This document shows, in pieces, positions 5,661 through 10,084 of a stretch of 10,084 nucleotides of DNA; position 1 is the stretch's first letter, and each line of letters opens with the position of its first letter. This DNA comes from Gammaproteobacteria bacterium (lineage in GTDB: Bacteria > Pseudomonadota > Gammaproteobacteria > HK1), in NCBI GenBank assembly GCA_020444775.1, contig JAGRHX010001052.1, positions 1 to 10,084 of the forward strand, written 5' to 3'. The notes below the pieces were generated by a model, which ran no database searches, had not been told where the DNA came from, and worked only from the letters and a program-made list of their open reading frames with translations. A program made the translations under genes and the position numbers.

Positions 5661-7199
5661 TCAGAAGGTGCAGGGCCAACCACGCAGCAGATGCGCCCCG
5701 ACGCCGCCGTGCAGATCGCGTCGTTGATAGTCAAGCGTATCGATCAGATAGCGACGCGTCTCGCGTGGGTCGATGACGGACTGCGCGGCAAACACCGCGC
5801 CCAGCTCGTAGGCGCTGTTGTCGACCTGCATGCGCTCGGCCAACGCCGCATAGCGCGCGGGATCGGCGTGCGCGTCCACGCCGTGGACCACGCGCACACC
5901 GATCGCCGGATCCATGAAGCTCACGTCGGCGGTGAACCAGGCACCCACCGCATCGGAATTGCGCCCCCCCCCCATGTTCAGATAGGCCTGACCATAGCTC
6001 TTGCGCAGGATCACCGAGACTCGCGGCACGCTGCACATCTGCAGTGCCTGCATGTAGTTCATGATCTTGCCCGGTGCCTTCTGCCGTTCGCCCGCGACGC
6101 CGATCAGGAATCCCGGCGTGTCGACCAGGGTGATCACCGGGATGTTGAAGGAGTCGCACAGGACCAGGAAGCTGGTCACCTTGTCGCAAGCATCCGGATC
6201 CAGGGCCCCGCCCTTCATCATCGGATTGCTGGCGATGAAGCCGACCGTCTCGCCGTTCAGGCGTGCCAGCGCGGTCACCGCGGCCCGGCCGAACCGATCC
6301 TTGAGCGGCAGCACGCTGTCGCGATCGGCGATCGCATCGATGACCTTGCGCATGTCATAGACCTGGCTGCGCTCCTGCGGGACCAGGTCCAACAGTCGCT
6401 CGGCGGCCGTGTCCGATCCGGCCGGCACCTCGGCGCGCGGCGGTGGCTCGCCATGGTGCTGTGGCAGGTAGGACAGAAAGCGCTGAATGGCTTCAATGGC
6501 CTGCTCGTCGGTGTCCACCGCCAGATCCACCTGGCCGGTGACCTGCGTCTGCAGGCGCCAGCCACCCAGCTCCTCCGGGTCGACCGCCTGGCTGATCGCC
6601 ATCGAGGTCACCCGGTCGCTGGAGACCGCCATCACCGCTCCCTTGCGCATCACCACGTAGTCAGACAGACACGCGTACCAGACCGAGGAGCCGTAGCACG
6701 GACCGAGGATTGCCGAGGCCCAGGGATTGTCACGCACACGCATGTACTGGGTCGGGTCGTGTCCCATCGTGCCCATGCCCGCCGCGCCCATGGTGTCCGG
6801 CATGCGTGCCCCGGCGGATTCGCCCAGGAACACCAGCGGCATGCCGTTACGGCTGGTGGCCTGTTTCATGTAGGCGATCTTGCGGCCGTTGGTGACGCTG
6901 CTGGAGGCGCCCTTGACGGTCAGATCGTTGGCCACCACGCCAGCCTTGCGGCCGCGGATGCGGCCGAATCCGGCGATCTTGCCGTCGGCGGGTGTGCTGT
7001 CGCGGTCCTCGGTCCGGAACGAGGTGGCAAACAGGCCGATCTCGTGGAAGCTGCCGGCGTCGAACAGCCCGTCTATACGCTGTCGCGCGTTGAGCACACC
7101 GCTTGCGGCGCGCCGGGCGAGCTTCTCCGCCCCACCCATCGAACGAGCGTGCGCCTCGCGTTCGCGATGCGCCTCGACAATCTCCTCCCACGACCCCAT
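5661..7199 (-). CDS. Acyl-CoA carboxylase, carboxyltransferase (beta-type) subunit
   Basis: The 512-residue protein belongs to the PccB/MccB carboxyltransferase family. N-domain marks are LNARQRIDGLFDAGSFHEIG (36-55), NDLTVKGASSSV (91-102), the oxyanion segment GESAGARMPDTMGAAGMG (126-143) and ILGPCYGSSVW (164-174). C-domain marks are YDMRKVIDAI (281-290), GFIASNPMMKGGALD (320-334), TLVDTPGFLIGVAGE (357-371), VILRKSYGQAYLNMGGG (396-412), DVSFMDPAIG (425-434) and VIDPRETRRYL (475-485). It keeps SAGAR, close to the usual SGGAR. The start is ATG at 7199-7197, with GGGAG at 7210-7206. It is the first gene of the leftward block and diverges from the ligase gene. The codons for Gly410-412 form a run of ten G's (plus-strand C's 5964-5973). 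The partner biotin carboxylase is not in the window. A biotin-dependent decarboxylase role is the main alternative. Confidence 0.95.
   Translation of the reverse strand: MGSWEEIVEAHREREAHARSMGGAEKLARRAASGVLNARQRIDGLFDAGSFHEIGLFATSFRTEDRDSTPADGKIAGFGRIRGRKAGVVANDLTVKGASSSVTNGRKIAYMKQATSRNGMPLVFLGESAGARMPDTMGAAGMGTMGHDPTQYMRVRDNPWASAILGPCYGSSVWYACLSDYVVMRKGAVMAVSSDRVTSMAISQAVDPEELGGWRLQTQVTGQVDLAVDTDEQAIEAIQRFLSYLPQHHGEPPPRAEVPAGSDTAAERLLDLVPQERSQVYDMRKVIDAIADRDSVLPLKDRFGRAAVTALARLNGETVGFIASNPMMKGGALDPDACDKVTSFLVLCDSFNIPVITLVDTPGFLIGVAGERQKAPGKIMNYMQALQMCSVPRVSVILRKSYGQAYLNMGGGRNSDAVGAWFTADVSFMDPAIGVRVVHGVDAHADPARYAALAERMQVDNSAYELGAVFAAQSVIDPRETRRYLIDTLDYQRRDLHGGVGAHLLRGWPCTF
5964..5973 (-). 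repeat. Ten-base G homopolymer inside a coding sequence
   Basis: Ten consecutive C's on the plus strand (G's on the coding strand) encode the end of Met409 and Gly410-Gly412 in the AYLNMGGGRNSD segment of the carboxyltransferase. All three glycines use GGG although nearby glycines in this gene mostly use GGC or GGT. Tracts of this length are prone to slippage in replication and to sequencing miscounts. The frame is intact as given. Confidence 0.9.
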
Positions 7200-7436
7200 C
7201 GACGACTCCCAAGTGCTGATTGAATGCCCTGAAGTGAATATCCCGCCACCCTCGCACCGCTGAAACGAACCCGGCGTGGATTCCTGCAGGACTGCCTCGA
7301 GTGACCCGGGCCCACATGCGGCGCGGCCGTGGCGACCGCCGGCGGCCAGCGCCTCGGGTCTTGTTGACGCCCGCCAGAATGCCGTGAAAAGCTCGGCTCC
7401 GCGAGCCCCGCCGCCACCAGATCACGAAGCAACCCG
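7200..7436. promoter_or_regulatory. Divergent promoter region between carboxyltransferase and ligase genes
   Basis: These 237 bp separate two divergently transcribed genes, so promoters for both are expected. A TTGACG at 7364-7369 is a good -35 match toward the ligase, but the corresponding -10 position (about 7387-7392) is poor. Toward the carboxyltransferase, a TATTC-like element lies near 7239-7243 with no convincing -35. A small imperfect hairpin (GCTCG/CGAGC, about 7391-7406) precedes the ligase start. No further gene is seen. Confidence 0.45.
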
Positions 7437-9110
7437 ATGCACGACACCCCTTCGCCTGAATCGCCGACTGAATCGCCGACCGAATCGCCCAACAGATCAC
7501 GAGATGCCGAGCTCATCGAGGCGGGCTACGAGCTCGGCTGGGCCGGCGCCCGTTACGCCGAGCACACCGCGCTCCGTCACGGCGACTTGCACATGACCTT
7601 CGCCAAGGTGGATGCCGCGGCGAATCGCCTGGCCAATGCGCTGCGCGGCATCGGCCTTGCGACCAACGACCGCGTCGCCGTGCTGCTCGGCAACAGCGCG
7701 CACAGCATCATCACCCAGCTCGGCATCGCCAAGGCGGGTCTGACACTGGTCTCACTGAATGCCCGCCACAGCGCGCTCGAGCAATGTCAGATCATCGAGG
7801 ACTGCGGGCCACGGGTCGTGATTGCCGGCCCCGGTTTCGAAGACTCGATCGGGGAAGCGATCGCGCCGCTCGCCGCGCCGCCCGAGGTGCTGGGCATCGG
7901 CTGGCGGGGCAGCGAGCTGGGCAGCTACGAGTCATTGACCGAGCGCGCTACCGACAGCCCGCCACGGGTGCTGGTCGACCCGGAACGCGACATCATCCGA
8001 CTGTTCTATACCTCCGGCACCACCGGCACACCCAAAGGTATCGTCTACACACATGCGCAGTACTATGCCCGGCTGCGCAACTTCTTCAGCGCGCTCGAGT
8101 ACGCGCTCGGCACCGAGCACTCGATGGTGCACGTGGGGCCACTGACCCACGCGGCCGGCAACTATGTGATTCCGTATTTGATGCGAGGCGCCTGCAGCAT
8201 CATTCTCGAGCATTTCGACCCCGACGAGCTGTTGGACACGATCGAACGCGAGCATGCGAATCACCTGCTGCTGGTGCCGACCATGATCACACGACTGCTC
8301 GAGCACATCCGTCTCGGTGCGCACGATCTGTCGAGCATCAGCCGCATCAACTACGGCACCGCGCCGATACCGGTGAAGACCCTCGGGCACGCACTGGACG
8401 TGTTCGGACCGGTTTTTCGTCAACACTACGGGCTTTCCGAGTGCCCACAGCCGGTGACGATTCTCTATCCCCATGAGCATCGCGTGGAGGAGGCCGCGTC
8501 GACCGACAGCCCACTCGCATCCTGCGGCCGTCCGGTGGTCCACCTGGACGTGCGCATCGTTGCCGACCAGGGTCCGACGCGGCAGGCGGACACGGTCGGC
8601 GAGATCGTGATCAAGGCGCGTGGCGCGGCGGCCACCGACATCTGGGGCCGACCGGATCTACGCGATCAGACCATACGCGACGGCTGGCTGCACACCGGCG
8701 ATCTCGGCCGCTTCGACGGCCGTGGCTATCTGCATATCGTCGGCCGCAACAAGGACATGATCATCACCGGCGGCTTCAACGTGTACGCGCGCGAGGTGGA
8801 GGAAGCGCTGCAGCACCACCCGGCGGTTCTCGAGGCCGCGGTTTTTGGCCTGCCGGACAGCGAATGGGGCGAGAGCATCTGCGCCTATGTCGCCTGCAAG
8901 AGCGGCCAGTCGGTGTCACCCGCCGCGCTGGTCGATCATTGCCGCGCTCAGATCGCGAGCTACAAGAAGCCGCGCCATCTGGTGGTGCTCGACCAACTGC
9001 CGAAGAACGTCAACGGCAAGCTGGACAAGAACGCGATGCGCGAGCATTTCGTGCGCGCCCATGGCGAGGATCCGGCATCGTTGCGCAACAGTGTGCTGGC
9101 GCGCTATTGA
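7437..9110 (+). CDS. AMP-forming acyl-CoA synthetase (class I adenylate-forming enzyme)
   Basis: The 557-residue enzyme activates a carboxylic acid with ATP to an acyl-adenylate and then to the CoA thioester. The ANL-superfamily core motifs appear in order: the phosphate-binding loop YTSGTTGTPKG (191-201), the YGLSE adenine/phosphate motif (331-335), WLHTGDLG with the ribose-binding Asp (417-424), the hinge GRNKDMIITGGFNVYAREVEE (436-456) and the C-terminal catalytic lysine in NVNGKLDK (Lys528). Length is normal. The region from LIEAGYELGWAGARYAEHTA onward looks like ordinary family sequence; before it comes a low-complexity SPTESPTESPN stretch made by a 12-bp repeat. The ATG at 7437 has only a weak ribosome site, and no better in-frame start is seen. 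The gene is divergent from the carboxyltransferase block and convergent with aqpZ. The likely role is to supply the CoA thioester for the cluster; the acid is not identifiable. Confidence 0.95.
   Translation: MHDTPSPESPTESPTESPNRSRDAELIEAGYELGWAGARYAEHTALRHGDLHMTFAKVDAAANRLANALRGIGLATNDRVAVLLGNSAHSIITQLGIAKAGLTLVSLNARHSALEQCQIIEDCGPRVVIAGPGFEDSIGEAIAPLAAPPEVLGIGWRGSELGSYESLTERATDSPPRVLVDPERDIIRLFYTSGTTGTPKGIVYTHAQYYARLRNFFSALEYALGTEHSMVHVGPLTHAAGNYVIPYLMRGACSIILEHFDPDELLDTIEREHANHLLLVPTMITRLLEHIRLGAHDLSSISRINYGTAPIPVKTLGHALDVFGPVFRQHYGLSECPQPVTILYPHEHRVEEAASTDSPLASCGRPVVHLDVRIVADQGPTRQADTVGEIVIKARGAAATDIWGRPDLRDQTIRDGWLHTGDLGRFDGRGYLHIVGRNKDMIITGGFNVYAREVEEALQHHPAVLEAAVFGLPDSEWGESICAYVACKSGQSVSPAALVDHCRAQIASYKKPRHLVVLDQLPKNVNGKLDKNAMREHFVRAHGEDPASLRNSVLARY
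7458..7493 (+). repeat. Three tandem 12-bp units in the ligase N-terminus
   Basis: GAATCGCCGACT (7458-7469), GAATCGCCGACC (7470-7481) and GAATCGCCCAAC (7482-7493) encode ESPT-ESPT-ESPN. The units are in frame, so copy-number change would alter the disordered N-terminus without breaking the gene. Confidence 0.85.
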
Positions 9111-9115
9111 CAACC

Positions 9116-9149
9116 CGCGGGTTCATTCCATCCATGGAATGAACCCGCG
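9116..9149. terminator. Shared hairpin between convergent ligase and aqpZ genes
   Basis: CGCGGGTTCATTCCAT (9116-9131) and its exact reverse complement (9134-9149) flank two bases, giving a perfect 16-bp-arm stem with a tight turn. It begins 5 bp after the ligase stop (9108-9110) and ends 5 bp before the aqpZ stop (9155-9157). A short TTT follows on the plus strand and only a weak T-rich stretch on the minus strand. The position makes a bidirectional terminator the natural reading. Confidence 0.75.
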
Positions 9150-9154
9150 TTTGC

Positions 9155-9886
9155 TCAAGCGCCGGTCGCAAGTCCGGCCGATGTCGGATGCGTGGTCGCG
9201 TCGCGCACCTCCGCCATGAGCTTGTATAGGACCGCGCCGATGATCGCGCCGATGATCGGCGCGACCCAGAACATCCACAGCTGCTGCACGGCCCAGTCGC
9301 CCACATACACGGCGACACCGGTGCTACGGGCGGGATTGACCGAGGTATTGGTCACGGGAATGCTGATGAGATGGATCAAGGTCAGGCATAGGCCGATAGC
9401 CAGCGGTGCCAGGCCCTTGGGTGCGCGCTCGTCGGTGGCACCGAGGATGACGATCAAGAACATCATCGTCATGACCACCTCGGTCACCAACGCGGCCAGC
9501 ATCGAATAACCGCCCGGGGAGTGCGCCCCATAGCCATTCGAGGCAAAGCCTGCAGTGATGTCGAAGCCAGCCTTGCCCGATGCAATGAGATACAGCACGG
9601 CCCCGGCGGCGATGCCACCAATGACCTGAGCGAGAATGTAGGGCAGCAGCTGGGCAACAGGAAATCGACCACCCACGCACAGGCCAATCGAAACCGCGGG
9701 ATTCAAGTGACACCCGGAGATGTGGCCGATGGCATAGGCCATGGTCAGCACGGTCAATCCAAAGGCGAGCGAGACACCGAGCAGGCCGATCCCCACGTCA
9801 GGGAACGCAGCTGCCAGGACCGCGCTACCACACCCTCCCAGCACCAGCCAGAAGGTCCCGAAGAACTCCGCAATCAGCTTATTCAT
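9155..9886 (-). CDS. aqpZ: Aquaporin Z, water channel
   Basis: This 243-residue, six-helix inner-membrane protein conducts water down osmotic gradients. Both half-helix motifs are present: HLNPAVS (NPA at 62-64) and SVNPARS (NPA at 184-186). The aromatic/arginine filter residues match the AqpZ pattern: Phe42, His172, Thr181 and Arg187. The segment [20 protein letters not shown] matches my memory of E. coli AqpZ very closely. The glycerol-facilitator signature (a wider filter and an NPAR..D context) is absent, so water selectivity is expected. I chose the ATG at 9886-9884, which is preceded by AAGGAAG with good spacing (about 9894-9900), over a GTG-type extension six codons upstream. The gene is convergent with the ligase and probably forms its own transcription unit, unrelated in function to the CoA-ester cluster. 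Confidence 0.96.
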   Translation of the reverse strand: MNKLIAEFFGTFWLVLGGCGSAVLAAAFPDVGIGLLGVSLAFGLTVLTMAYAIGHISGCHLNPAVSIGLCVGGRFPVAQLLPYILAQVIGGIAAGAVLYLIASGKAGFDITAGFASNGYGAHSPGGYSMLAALVTEVVMTMMFLIVILGATDERAPKGLAPLAIGLCLTLIHLISIPVTNTSVNPARSTGVAVYVGDWAVQQLWMFWVAPIIGAIIGAVLYKLMAEVRDATTHPTSAGLATGA

Positions 9887-10084
9887 CGAGCAGCTTCCTT
9901 CCATCGCGTGTTCACACTGAAACGAGCGCAGCGGACCGACCGTTCAGCCGGCAGCCGGCTTCGTGGACGTTCGAAAGGACGAGATCGTGCGAAGCTGAAG
10001 ATACGCCTTCGCCTGATTGCCTCCTAGCCAGGGGTCATACGAATTCACAATCGCCCAACGTCGATTACCCGACGTCGATTACCC
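9887..10084. promoter_or_regulatory. Region upstream of aqpZ
   Basis: No gene is supported in these 198 bp. The promoter of aqpZ should lie here, but no clear -35/-10 pair stands out. A near-perfect palindrome, AGCCGGC-A-GCCGGCT (9946-9960), lies 60 to 74 bp before the start and could be an operator or a hairpin. Confidence 0.35.
10058..10084. repeat. Two copies of a 13-bp repeat at 14-bp period, cut by the right edge
   Basis: ACGTCGATTACCC occurs at 10058-10070 and again at 10072-10084, with one base (G) between. The second copy ends exactly at the window boundary, so the true copy number cannot be judged. Confidence 0.6.

Noticed and set aside
5510..5734. An N-terminal extension of 75 codons on the second carboxyltransferase
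   Set aside because: The extension is translated from the AT-rich heptad repeat and gives low-complexity residues (FRISRYLVFVFRIS). The family homology starts at the ATG at 5509.
4433..5776. A long plus-strand open frame (447 codons) through the second carboxyltransferase gene
   Set aside because: It is antisense to a gene with full family motifs, has a His/Arg/Gln-rich composition typical of the complement of high-GC coding DNA, and shows no recognisable domain.
5691..7223. A 510-codon plus-strand open frame antisense to the first carboxyltransferase
   Set aside because: It mirrors almost the whole gene, is rich in His, Arg and Asp, and lacks any motif. It is an antisense shadow of a strongly biased codon usage.

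Overview
This is about 10 kb of high-GC DNA (roughly two-thirds G+C by eye) with dense genes, Shine-Dalgarno-led starts and proteobacterial-type enzymes. The aquaporin is very close to the E. coli AqpZ type. I infer a proteobacterium, probably a gamma- or betaproteobacterium. There is no rRNA, tRNA, CRISPR array or transposase in the window, and nothing lets me name the genus.

Layout on the minus strand, in transcription order from right to left: aqpZ (9886-9155) stands alone at the right end. A block then reads leftward: a first acyl-CoA carboxylase carboxyltransferase subunit (7199-5661), a second divergent carboxyltransferase paralogue (5509-3947) and a TauD/TfdA-type Fe(II)/2-oxoglutarate dioxygenase (3824-2718). 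After a gap of 945 bp comes a family III (CaiB/BaiF) CoA-transferase (1772-588), and then a luciferase-like flavin monooxygenase cut by the left edge (473-1). On the plus strand, an AMP-forming acyl-CoA synthetase (7437-9110) starts divergently from the carboxyltransferase block. It ends convergently with aqpZ across a perfect 16-bp-arm hairpin. The 945-bp gap holds one unrecognised plus-strand ORF (2070-2606) whose codon-position base composition looks like real coding sequence.

How the genes may work together (inference): the CoA ligase and the CoA-transferase can both make CoA thioesters of a carboxylic acid, the two carboxyltransferase subunits would add or remove a carboxyl group on an acyl-CoA, and the two oxygenases would hydroxylate or cleave the carbon skeleton. 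This looks like an uncharacterised catabolic cluster for an organic acid. The substrate cannot be read from the sequence. The biotin carboxylase/biotin carrier subunit that the carboxyltransferases would need is not in this window.

Points worth a second look: the tandem paralogous carboxyltransferases, one with an altered oxyanion-hole motif; a run of ten G's inside the coding sequence of the other; an AT-rich ATACGAA heptad repeat between them; perfect palindromes upstream of the dioxygenase, CoA-transferase and aquaporin genes; a 12-bp repeat in the ligase N-terminus; and a 14-bp-period repeat running off the right edge.
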